Shown here one piece after another: positions 1-5,695 of a stretch of 8,138 nucleotides of DNA. The position numbers and the translations under genes were made by a program. Positions within the stretch are counted from its first letter, which is position 1. Every line of letters begins with the position of its first letter. This stretch comes from Acidobacteriota bacterium (GTDB lineage: Bacteria > Acidobacteriota > Thermoanaerobaculia > UBA5066). The notes beneath the pieces were generated by a model. It was not told the origin of the DNA, did not search any database, and was given only the letters and a program-made list of their open reading frames with translations. The stretch is taken from positions 1 to 8,138 of the forward strand of contig JAEUQS010000207.1 in the NCBI GenBank assembly GCA_016789625.1. Reading direction: 5' to 3'.

Positions 1-1090
1 CGACCATGCGCGCATCGTCGACCTCGACCACCGCGCTCCGCGGGGCGCCTGAATTGGAGGTGACGCGAATCGTCAGGGTCGTGTTGCCACGTCCGGTCGA
101 GGGCGTCAGCGTGATCCAGTTCTCACTGTGGGCGCGGAACGAGCAAGTGGAAGGCGCGACCACCTGCAGGGCACCCGAACCGCCCTCCGCGGGGAAGGAG
201 AGAGCGACCGGCGTGACCGAGAGGGCGCAGTCGTCGTCTCCCCCGCCGGAACCGCCGGAACCGCCGGAACCACCGGAACCACCGGAACCGCCGGAGCCGC
301 CGGAGCCGCCGGAGCCACCAGAACCACCGGAACCGCCGGAGCCGCCGCTGCCGCCGGAACCGCCGCTACCGCCGATTCCACCCGAGCCGCCGGAACCACC
401 CGAGCCGCCGGAGCCGCCGCCGCCACCGCCACCACCGCCGCCCGGGGCGCCCTGGGCAATGCGGAACTCGGCCTCACCGATGCGGATCTCGCCGTCGCGG
501 TCGAAGCCGGACGTGAGGGGCGCAACGGTGTAGGTCACGACGCCACCGCCGGTGCCCGAGGCCCCGCCGGTGATGGTGATCCAGGACTCGGAGGACACGG
601 CCTGGAACGAGCACGTGGGGCTCGTCGTGTTCACGGCGAACGCGCCGTTGCCACCGGCCGCGGGGAACGTCGCGCTCGCGGGCGTCAGCACGTACGAGCA
701 TGAACGGCCCGCCTGCGTGATGCGGAAGCGCTCGCCTCCGACCTCGATCCGCGACGAGCGCTGCGCGTCGTCGTTGCTCGGGGAAACCACGAACGAGATC
801 GAGCCGCTGCCGGTGCCCGAGCTGGCCGAGGTGATCTGCACCCAGCCGTCGTCGGCGACCGCGTTCCAGGAGCAGGATGCTCCGCTCGCGATGAGCTGGA
901 AGGCGCCGCTCCCTCCCAACGCCGGAAGGCTGGCGGCCGAGGGCGACAGTGTGAAATCGCAGCCCCCGCCCTGTGCCCGCGCAGCGCCCGGGACGAGCGC
1001 TCCCGCGAGGAGGAGGGCCGGGATCGTGAGGTGACGGGTCAGGGACGAGAAGAGAAGCTGCGCCTTGACGGCAAGGGAGGATCGTCTCAT
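1..1090 (-). CDS. Secreted BACON-like multidomain protein with Gly/Ser linker (3' end outside window)
   Basis: Starts at ATG 1090 on the minus strand and stays open for 363 codons to the window edge, so the C-terminus is missing. Residues 1-39 form a Sec signal peptide (basic start, hydrophobic LTIPALLLAGALVPG, cut after ARA). Three related beta-sandwich modules follow, at about 44-128, 131-214 and 288 to the edge. Each begins C-x-(F/L)-x-(L/V)-(S/T)-P, has a GGxGAF/GGSGAL turn, a second Cys 28-29 residues on, and a W-(V/I)-x-(I/L)-T strand; the first two end with R-I-(T/A)-Q-(A/G). This matches the BACON Ig-like fold, which is common in exported proteins and sometimes binds glycans or mucin. 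Modules 2 and 3 are joined by 68 residues of Gly/Ser (217-284) plus three Asp. No catalytic domain is visible in the part present. An in-frame TGA lies upstream; GTG 1105 is an alternative start, and no clear Shine-Dalgarno is seen at either. It lies 142 bases after the M16 operon on the same strand; function unknown. Confidence 0.87.
   Translation of the reverse strand, partial: MRRSSLAVKAQLLFSSLTRHLTIPALLLAGALVPGAARAQGGGCDFTLSPSAASLPALGGSGAFQLIASGASCSWNAVADDGWVQITSASSGTGSGSISFVVSPSNDDAQRSSRIEVGGERFRITQAGRSCSYVLTPASATFPAAGGNGAFAVNTTSPTCSFQAVSSESWITITGGASGTGGGVVTYTVAPLTSGFDRDGEIRIGEAEFRIAQGAPGGGGGGGGGGSGGSGGSGGSGGIGGSGGSGGSGGSGGSGGSGGSGGSGGSGGSGGSGGSGGSGGSGGGDDDCALSVTPVALSFPAEGGSGALQVVAPSTCSFRAHSENWITLTPSTGRGNTTLTIRVTSNSGAPRSAVVEVDDARMV
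239..442 (-). repeat. 9-base GGS-coding minisatellite inside the BACON gene
   Basis: About 204 bases encode Gly10-Ser, then 18 triplets (17 Gly-Gly-Ser and one Gly-Gly-Ile), then Gly3. The unit is GGC GGT TCC with synonymous third-base changes (GGC/GGT/GGA, TCC/TCG/AGC/TCT), so it is an imperfect tandem repeat with a 9-base period. Any gain or loss of a whole unit keeps the frame. The likely role is a flexible spacer between BACON-like domains 2 and 3. On the other strand the same bases read as Pro-Glu-Pro, which is a shadow. Confidence 0.9.
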
Positions 1091-1166
1091 GCGGCACAGT
1101 GTGGTCACCGACAGGACGAATTGCGAACGGGTGTTCGGCGGCCGTTCAGCTGATGACGCGGATCAC

Positions 1167-1192
1167 ACTCTCCAGATTTTCGTGCGGAGAGT
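1167..1192. other. Inverted repeat next to the operon terminator hairpin
   Basis: ACTCTCC (1167-1173) and GGAGAGT (1186-1192) are perfect 7-base inverted arms around a 12-base loop. The element abuts the stronger hairpin at 1193-1220 without a gap. It lies between the end of the M16 operon and the start of the BACON-like gene, so it could be a second termination stem, an mRNA-end stabiliser or an operator for the downstream gene. The sequence does not decide between these. Confidence 0.45.
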
Positions 1193-1220
1193 CTGGGGGC
1201 ACCGGCCCTGGTGCCCCCAG
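1193..1220 (-). terminator. Strong hairpin after the M16 operon, probable terminator
   Basis: CTGGGGGCACC (1193-1203) and GGTGCCCCCAG (1210-1220) are perfect 11-base inverted arms with a 6-base loop. The hairpin begins 12 bases past the TAG stop (1235-1233) of the second M16 gene. No T-tract follows on either strand, so it is not a textbook intrinsic terminator. It may be a GC-rich terminator without a U run, a Rho-assisted end, or a 3' stabilising stem that allows partial read-through into the BACON-like gene. Confidence 0.65.
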
Positions 1221-1232
1221 GTCATTGGAGAT

Positions 1233-2639
1233 CTACTGAAGCCGGAAGGGAGCGATCTCTTCCTTCACGCGGGCCTCGTCGCCCACGATCACGATGGACT
1301 GCGTGCGCGAGGTGAAGTACTTCTTCCCGGCGGCGCGCACCTGGTCGGCCGTGACGGCGCTGATCTTCGTGACGAAGAGGCCGAGCTCCTCGGGGGGCAG
1401 GCCCTTGATCCAGTTGTTCACGAGCGAGCCGACGACGGCGCCCTGCACCTGGTTGTTGAGGAGGTAGAGGCCCGCGCGATACCGCTTGGCATCCGCCAGC
1501 TCGCGGTCGGTGGGGGAGGTCGTCGCCATGCGGTCGAGCTCGTAGAACATCTCGAGGAGCGCCGCGCCCGTGACGTCGTTGCGCACGTCGGCCCGCACAC
1601 GCAGGTTGCCGCCCTTCTCGTACGTGGTGACGCTCGCGCCGGGCGAATAGGTGTAGCCCTTGCCCTCGCGGATGTTCTGCACGAGGCGGCTCGAGAAACC
1701 TCCGCCGAAGATCGTGTTCGCGAGGCTCGTGGCGTAGAAGTCGGGGTCGGTGGCCTTGGGGCTCTGGCGGCCCATCATGATGAGCGACTGCACCGAGCCG
1801 GGCCGGTTCACGACCACGAGCTGCGCGTTGCTGGCGGCGTTCGCCTCGGGCGTCGCGGCCGGGGCCTCACCGGTGGCCTTCCAGCCGGCGAACACCTTCT
1901 GGATGGTGGCGGAGACCGCGGCGGGATCCAGATCTCCCGCGACGACGAGGAGCGCGCGGTCCGGCCGGAAGCGGCGCGCGTGCTCCTTGCGAAGCCCGTC
2001 GGCCGTGACCCTGCCGACGGCTTCCTCCATGGGCGCGACCACGGCATACGGGTGGCTTCCGAAGAGCGCCTTGCCGAATGCGCGCTCCGCCAGGAATTCG
2101 GGCGTCGACTCGCGGGCCTTGAGACCCTCGATGCTGTTGGCTTTCGCGAGGGCGACCTCGGTGTCGGGGTACGCGGCGTTCCGGGCGACGTCGGCGAGGA
2201 CGGTGAGGAGCGTGGTGGTGCCGTTCGCGAGGCCGTCCACGGTGAGCGTCGTGGCGTCGTCCGTCGCGTTCGCGCCGAGCTGGCCGCCCACGGCCTGAAG
2301 CTCCTCGGCGATCTTCTGCGCGGAGCGCGTTTTCGTGCCGGCGCGGAGGACCTCCGCGAGGATCTCGCTCGTGCCCTCGAGCCCCGCCGCGTCGGCCGCG
2401 CTGCCGCCGCGCACGGCGAGCGTCGCGGTGATCTTGGGGAGGCCCGGCCGTTTGAGGATCCACACCGTGAGGCCCTCGGGCGTCACGGACTTGGCGATGA
2501 CGGGCGGCGGGAGCGTGCGCTCGGCGCCGAACGGCGGGAGGTCCTTAGGGAGGGGGACCTCGGCAGCGGGGGCACCATGTGGAAGGGCAAGGAGCAGGAC
2601 GGGAACGATGCGGGCGAGCTTCATGGAGGGCTGTCTCAC
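1233..2639 (-). CDS. M16B peptidase-like subunit, zinc motif lost, R/Y pair kept (exported)
   Basis: A 468-residue protein of typical M16B length. The signal peptide is at about 1-25 (KLARIVPVLLLALPHGAPA). The N-terminal M16 domain is at about 45-225 and the C-terminal M16 domain at about 230-440. Where active members have HxxEH, this protein has GLEGTSEILAEVLRAGT (86-102), so zinc binding and hydrolysis by this chain alone are not expected. The C-terminal domain keeps FGGGFSSRL with Arg318 and Tyr331 in REGKGYTYSP, the pair that positions substrate over the partner's active site. In known heterodimeric M16B proteases one chain supplies zinc and the other supplies R/Y. The first gene of the operon is the obvious zinc partner. 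The chosen start is GTG 2639, overlapping the upstream TGA as GTGA; ATG 2624 (MKLARI) is a reasonable alternative. The likely location is the periplasm. Confidence 0.9.
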   Translation of the reverse strand: MRQPSMKLARIVPVLLLALPHGAPAAEVPLPKDLPPFGAERTLPPPVIAKSVTPEGLTVWILKRPGLPKITATLAVRGGSAADAAGLEGTSEILAEVLRAGTKTRSAQKIAEELQAVGGQLGANATDDATTLTVDGLANGTTTLLTVLADVARNAAYPDTEVALAKANSIEGLKARESTPEFLAERAFGKALFGSHPYAVVAPMEEAVGRVTADGLRKEHARRFRPDRALLVVAGDLDPAAVSATIQKVFAGWKATGEAPAATPEANAASNAQLVVVNRPGSVQSLIMMGRQSPKATDPDFYATSLANTIFGGGFSSRLVQNIREGKGYTYSPGASVTTYEKGGNLRVRADVRNDVTGAALLEMFYELDRMATTSPTDRELADAKRYRAGLYLLNNQVQGAVVGSLVNNWIKGLPPEELGLFVTKISAVTADQVRAAGKKYFTSRTQSIVIVGDEARVKEEIAPFRLQ

Positions 2640-4030
2640 TTTCCACCCTCGGGGGCGCGGGCGCCCGGCTTGCGGTCGATGGTGACGCGGTTCTGGGGCG
2701 TCAGATAGGTCTTCGCGACGCGCGCGAGGTCGGCGCCGGTGACGGCCTCGATGCGGTCGGGCAGCGTGTTGACCGTCTCGGCATTGCCGAAGCGCTGGGC
2801 GATGGCCAGGAGGTTCGCGCGGTCGATGGGCATCTCGAGCACGGCGAAGTGGTTCGCGATCATCTTGGTCTTCGTGCGGGCCAGCTCGTCGGCCGGGACG
2901 CCGCCGGTCGCGATCTTCTGGATCTCGGCGTCGATCGCCGCGGTCACCGTCTTCGCGTTCGCCGTGGGCTTGTAGAGCGCGAAGAGCGTGAGGAGCGAGG
3001 GACCGTTGTTCTCCCAGGGGCTGCCGAGCGGCCAGTTGACGCCGCCTTCGGCGTTGAGGAGGAGCTCCTTGCCCTTCACGAGGGAGAGGAAGAGGCGCGA
3101 CGCCTCGCCGCCCGCGAGGACGTCGGCGAGGACGGCGGCGGGCACGTAGTCGGGCGAGGTGGGCTCGGGCATCCGGTAGCCGATCGCGATCGCCGGCACC
3201 TGCGCGAGAGGGTCGGTCTGGTCGGCGGTCCTTTCCTTCGTGCCGAGCTTCTCGGACACGTCGGGACGCTTGGGGGCTTCGCGGGAGGGGACGGAGCCGA
3301 AGTACTTCTCGACCTTGGCGAAGGCCTCCTCGGGGGTGATGTCACCCACGATCGCGAGGACGGCGTTGCTGGGTGTGTAGTACGTGTTGAAGAACGCCTC
3401 GACGTCCTTCAGGTTCGCGGCGTCGAGATCCTCGAAAGAGCCGTAGCCGTCGTGGGAGTTCTCCCAGCGATCGAACGCGAGGGCGATGGTGTCGCTCCAG
3501 AAGAAGAGGCCGTAGGGCCGGTTCTTCACGTTGACGCGGATCTCCTCCTTCACCACGTCGCGCTGGTTGTCGAGGTTCTTCTGCGAGAAGTCGAGGCCCT
3601 TCATGCGGTCGGCCTCGAGCCAGAGCTGCGAGTCCAGCGCGGAGATGGGAGCCGAGACGATGTAGTTCGTGTAGTCGTTGCGGGTCGAGCCGTTGTTGAC
3701 GCCGCCGCCCCCTTCGACGACCTTGTCGAAGACGCCCTTCGGAGCCCTCGGCGTGCCCTGGAACATCATGTGCTCGAACAGGTGGGCGAAGCCGGTACGG
3801 CCCTTGGGCTCGAGCCGGAACCCGACGCCCACGACGATGGAGAGCCCGAACGTCGGGGCCGAGTGGTCCTCGGACACGACGACCGTCAGGCCGTTCGCGA
3901 GCTTCTTCGTCGCGATGGGGACTTTCCAGCGGGGGTTCTTCTCCGGGGGCGCCGCGCTCAGGGGCGCCGCGGCGGTTGCGAGAAAGATCGCGCCGAGGAC
4001 GGCGGCGATGGGTCGGGAAACGGTTTTCAA
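2636..4030 (-). CDS. M16B zinc metallopeptidase, catalytic subunit (exported)
   Basis: A 464-residue protein with a Sec signal peptide at 1-26 (hydrophobic IAAVLGAIFLATAAAPLSA). The N-terminal M16 domain has the zinc site: HLFEH gives His83, Glu86 (catalytic base) and His87, and Glu163 in VVKEEIR is the expected third ligand about 76 residues on. KLANGLTVVVSEDHSAP and the Asn/Thr-rich GGVNNGSTRNDYTNY are typical of the family. The C-terminal domain (about 220-430) has ASRL (Arg312), but the Tyr of the R/Y pair is replaced by Leu325 (KGKELLLNA), so the chain probably depends on the next gene's product for full activity. It should act as a clamshell protease on peptides or unfolded segments in the periplasm. 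The start is TTG 4030, backed by a strong ribosome binding site; no in-frame ATG occurs before Met88. First gene of a two-gene operon, divergent from alaX. Confidence 0.93.
   Translation of the reverse strand: MKTVSRPIAAVLGAIFLATAAAPLSAAPPEKNPRWKVPIATKKLANGLTVVVSEDHSAPTFGLSIVVGVGFRLEPKGRTGFAHLFEHMMFQGTPRAPKGVFDKVVEGGGGVNNGSTRNDYTNYIVSAPISALDSQLWLEADRMKGLDFSQKNLDNQRDVVKEEIRVNVKNRPYGLFFWSDTIALAFDRWENSHDGYGSFEDLDAANLKDVEAFFNTYYTPSNAVLAIVGDITPEEAFAKVEKYFGSVPSREAPKRPDVSEKLGTKERTADQTDPLAQVPAIAIGYRMPEPTSPDYVPAAVLADVLAGGEASRLFLSLVKGKELLLNAEGGVNWPLGSPWENNGPSLLTLFALYKPTANAKTVTAAIDAEIQKIATGGVPADELARTKTKMIANHFAVLEMPIDRANLLAIAQRFGNAETVNTLPDRIEAVTGADLARVAKTYLTPQNRVTIDRKPGARAPEGGK
2643..2650 (-). promoter_or_regulatory. 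Ribosome binding site supporting the GTG start of the second M16 gene
   Basis: GAGGGTGG (2650-2643) lies inside the last codons of the catalytic gene. Its GAGGG part is 6 bases before GTG 2639, but about 21 bases before the alternative ATG 2624, which has no site of its own. With the GTGA stop/start overlap, this favours translational coupling of the two subunits. Confidence 0.5.
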
Positions 4031-4034
4031 GGGA

Positions 4035-4042
4035 CCTCCTCT
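4035..4042 (-). promoter_or_regulatory. Strong ribosome binding site that decides a TTG start
   Basis: AGAGGAGG (4042-4035) is a near-perfect Shine-Dalgarno whose last G is 4 bases before TTG 4030. The TTG is followed at once by a clean signal peptide (KTVSRPIAAVLGAIFL), and no ATG or GTG start in this frame fits the site. This fixes the start of the catalytic M16 gene at a rare start codon. Confidence 0.8.
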
Positions 4043-4295
4043 GGGAAGACGTCTGGAATGGTCTCGGGGCAGGGATGCTACGTCCTGTGTTCGCGTGAGG
4101 TTTCGGGACCGCGGAGCACTCCTCTCCGAAGCGACCCTTCGTGAAGGCCCGGGCCGGATCGAGCGGACCCCGTGGAAGCGAACAAGTTGAGCGCCGGGAG
4201 CGCGGCGTCAAGCCGGCTGGGACGGAAGGCCGTTGCCTCGGGCCGGAGGCGTGCAAACAGATCATTCCCGGAGCGGCACACGGGCGCTACGCTTC

Positions 4296-4299
4296 GAGG
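4296..4299 (+). promoter_or_regulatory. Ribosome binding site for alaX
   Basis: GAGG at 4296-4299 is followed by TGCC and then ATG 4304. It supports this ATG over the upstream in-frame GTG at 4172, whose extra 44 residues are Arg/Ala/Ser-rich with no family resemblance. Confidence 0.5.
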
Positions 4300-4303
4300 T
4301 GCC

Positions 4304-5512
4304 ATGACCAGCGCCGAGACGCTTCCCGCCTACGAACGCGACCCCTACCTGCGCGAGCTCTCGACCCGCGTGATCGACGTCGGAACCGAGAAGGGCCGGC
4401 CCTTCGCCGTTCTCGAGGACACGATCCTGTATCCCGAAGGCGGCGGCCAGCCGCCGGATTTCGGCCTCATCGGCGACGTGCGCGTCCTGGACGTCCGCAA
4501 GCAGGACGGCGCGGTGCGTCATTTCACGGAGCGCGCGGTGGGCGAAGGGCCCTGCGTCGTCACGCTGGACTGGGCCCGCCGCTTCGATCACATGCAGCAG
4601 CACACGGGACAGCACCTTCTCTCCGCCGTCGCCGACGCGCGGTTCGGCTGGGAGACGACGGCGTTCCACCTGGGCCCCGAGGTCTGCGACGTCGAGCTCG
4701 CGGTTAAGGAGCTCGGGGCCGAGGCCTGCGTCGCGCTCGAGGAAGCCGTCGCCGGGGAGATTCGCTCGGCGCGTGCCGTGCGGCCGCGCCGTGTGAGCCG
4801 TGAGGAGTACGCGGCCCTCGCGGTGCGGAGCCGGGGGCTTCCGGACGGCCACGAGGGGGACGTTCGGCTCATCGAGATCGACGGCGTGGATCTCAACACC
4901 TGCGGCGGAACGCATCTGGCCTCGACCGCCGAGCTGGAGGCCGTCGCGCTTCTCGGCACCGAGTCCCTCCGGGGAGGAACGCGGCTCTTCTTCGTCGTGG
5001 GCGGCCGCGTGAGGGCCCGGCTGCGCGACCGCGAGTCGCAGGCGGCGGGTTTGCGGAAGATCCTCCTCGCGCCGGACGCCGGGCTCGTGGCGGCGGCCGA
5101 AGCGCTCTCGGCCAAGGCTCTCCTCGAGGCGAAGAACGTCGAGCGGCTCACCGAGCAGCTCGCCGAGCTGGTGGCGCTCGAGCTGGCCGGAAAACCCGGC
5201 TCTCTCGTGGACTGGCACGGCGAGGGGCGCGACGCGTCGTTCCTCTCACGGGTCGCCCGGACTCTCTCCCTCACCGCCAAGGAGAAGGCCGCGTTCCTCA
5301 CGGCCCGGAATCCCGCCGGGGTGCTGTTCCTCGTGGTCGCCGGGGACGGGATGCCGGCCGACGTACCCGCCATGGGCAGGGCGGCGGCGGAGGTGCTCGG
5401 AGGCCGCGGAGGCGGATCGGGTCGGCTGTTCCAGGGCAAGGCTCCCGGTCTCGACGGCCGCGAAGCCGCGCTGAAGCGCATCGAAGAGATCGTGTCCCAG
5501 ATCACGGACTAG
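4304..5512 (+). CDS. alaX: Alanyl-tRNA editing protein, AlaX type with DHHA1 domain
   Basis: A 402-residue cytoplasmic hydrolase expected to remove wrongly attached Ser (or Gly) from tRNA-Ala in trans, backing up alanyl-tRNA synthetase proofreading. It has no aminoacylation domain. The N-terminal part has the family signature LYPEGGGQPPDFG (42-54). The editing zinc site is intact: His100 and His104 in HTGQH, Cys200 and His204 in CGGTH. GTRLFFVVGGR (225-235) closes the editing domain. A helical, probably coiled-coil stretch follows at about 236-295, then a DHHA1 domain at about 300-402 with the glycine loop GGRGGGSGRLFQG (366-378), which in the family helps bind the tRNA elbow. The length fits the longer AlaX forms. 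The start is ATG 4304, with GAGG 4 bases upstream. Transcribed alone, divergent from the M16 operon; the next gene downstream is on the same strand but 183 bases away with its own signals. Confidence 0.93.
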   Translation: MTSAETLPAYERDPYLRELSTRVIDVGTEKGRPFAVLEDTILYPEGGGQPPDFGLIGDVRVLDVRKQDGAVRHFTERAVGEGPCVVTLDWARRFDHMQQHTGQHLLSAVADARFGWETTAFHLGPEVCDVELAVKELGAEACVALEEAVAGEIRSARAVRPRRVSREEYAALAVRSRGLPDGHEGDVRLIEIDGVDLNTCGGTHLASTAELEAVALLGTESLRGGTRLFFVVGGRVRARLRDRESQAAGLRKILLAPDAGLVAAAEALSAKALLEAKNVERLTEQLAELVALELAGKPGSLVDWHGEGRDASFLSRVARTLSLTAKEKAAFLTARNPAGVLFLVVAGDGMPADVPAMGRAAAEVLGGRGGGSGRLFQGKAPGLDGREAALKRIEEIVSQITD

Positions 5513-5520
5513 CCCGAAAA

Positions 5521-5582
5521 GGGTCAGCCTCGATACAGAGAGGCTCCCGTATTGACCCGGCCGGAGGCGCCGAATGGGTCAA
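5521..5582. promoter_or_regulatory. Overlapping GGGTCA/TGACCC stems after alaX
   Basis: GGGTCA occurs at 5521-5526 and 5576-5581, with the inverted TGACCC at 5553-5558 between them. Stem A pairs 5521-5526 with 5553-5558 and encloses GCCTC/GAGGC (5527-5531 with 5540-5544). Stem B pairs TTGACCC (5552-5558) with GGGTCAA (5576-5582) and can continue with GGC/GCC (5559-5561 with 5569-5571). The stems share the middle arm, so only one can form. A 10-base palindrome, GGACCGGTCC (5588-5597), follows. The region may be the alaX terminator (no T-run), an attenuator-like switch, or activator binding sites upstream of the sigma-54-like element at 5631. Confidence 0.45.
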
Positions 5583-5630
5583 CGGCGGGACCGGTCCGCC
5601 ACCGAAGGGATCAGAAACGCGGCCAAAACC

Positions 5631-5647
5631 CTGGCACGAAAGTTGGA
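5631..5647 (+). promoter_or_regulatory. Candidate sigma-54 (RpoN) -24/-12 promoter
   Basis: CTGGCACGAAAGTTGGA closely matches the sigma-54 consensus YTGGCACGrNNNTTGCW. The only mismatch is G instead of C at -12. The -24 GG (5633-5634) and the -12 position (5646) have the required spacing. Transcription would start near 5658, 38 bases before ATG 5696. It is correctly oriented for the secreted BNR/PPC gene and lies in non-coding DNA. The missing -12 C is a real weakness. An rpoN gene and a matching activator cannot be seen here. Confidence 0.55.
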
Positions 5648-5683
5648 AGAGGTGTTCAAAACGATCGCCTGACCAACTTCGTG
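5635..5683. promoter_or_regulatory. Imperfect inverted repeat across promoter and leader
   Basis: CACG-A-AAGTTGG (5635-5646) pairs with CCAACTTCGTG (5673-5683): 7 + 4 base pairs with one bulged A (5639) and a 26-base loop. The right arm ends directly before the AAAGGGG ribosome binding site at 5684. It could be an operator overlapping the -12 element or, if transcription began upstream, an RNA hairpin beside the start site. If transcription starts near 5658 the left arm is not in the mRNA. Confidence 0.4.
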
Positions 5684-5690
5684 AAAGGGG
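5684..5690 (+). promoter_or_regulatory. Ribosome binding site for the BNR/PPC gene
   Basis: AAAGGGG at 5684-5690 is followed by ATTCC and ATG 5696, a suitable 5-base spacing. It supports ATG 5696 over the in-frame GTG at 5681, which would overlap this site. Confidence 0.6.
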
Positions 5691-5695
5691 ATTCC

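Larger units (their letters stand above)
4031..4303. other. Divergent intergenic region between the M16 operon and alaX
   Basis: 273 bases that must hold the promoters of both flanking transcripts unless they are expressed from further away. I could not pick out a convincing -35/-10 pair or a sigma-54 element on either strand. Small symmetric elements are present: CGAAG-N5-CTTCG at 4127-4141 and the palindrome GGCCCGGGCC at about 4146-4155. No convincing small gene was seen; ORFs crossing it are Arg-rich shadows or an N-terminal over-extension of alaX. Confidence 0.5.

Noticed and set aside
239..442. Possible CRISPR-like array
   Set aside because: The unit is 9 bases, contiguous and without spacers; it is a coding minisatellite.
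6..533. Plus-strand Pro-Glu-Pro repeat protein
   Set aside because: It is the reverse complement of the GGS minisatellite; the flanking residues show no family resemblance.
474..1097. 207-codon minus-strand ORF starting MPHETILPC
   Set aside because: Frame-shifted shadow; the adjacent frame from ATG 1090 gives a signal peptide and repeated BACON-like domains.
1065..2708. 547-codon plus-strand ORF opposite the second M16 gene
   Set aside because: Arg/Gly/Asp-rich translation without family features; antisense shadow of a well-supported M16 protein in high-GC DNA.
2579..4144. 521-codon plus-strand ORF opposite the catalytic M16 gene
   Set aside because: Low-complexity Arg/Glu/Gly/Val translation; the minus strand has the HxxEH protein with signal peptide and ribosome binding site.
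4172..4303. 44-residue N-terminal extension of the AlaX protein from GTG 4172
   Set aside because: Arg/Ser/Ala-rich and outside the family's usual N-terminus; ATG 4304 has its own GAGG site and begins directly at the editing domain.
4141..4707. 188-codon plus-strand ORF overlapping the start of alaX
   Set aside because: Arg-rich, out of frame with the AlaX zinc motifs; shadow.
5513..5660. Known riboswitch class between alaX and the BNR/PPC gene
   Set aside because: Alternative stems are present, but no conserved core of a riboswitch I know was recognised.
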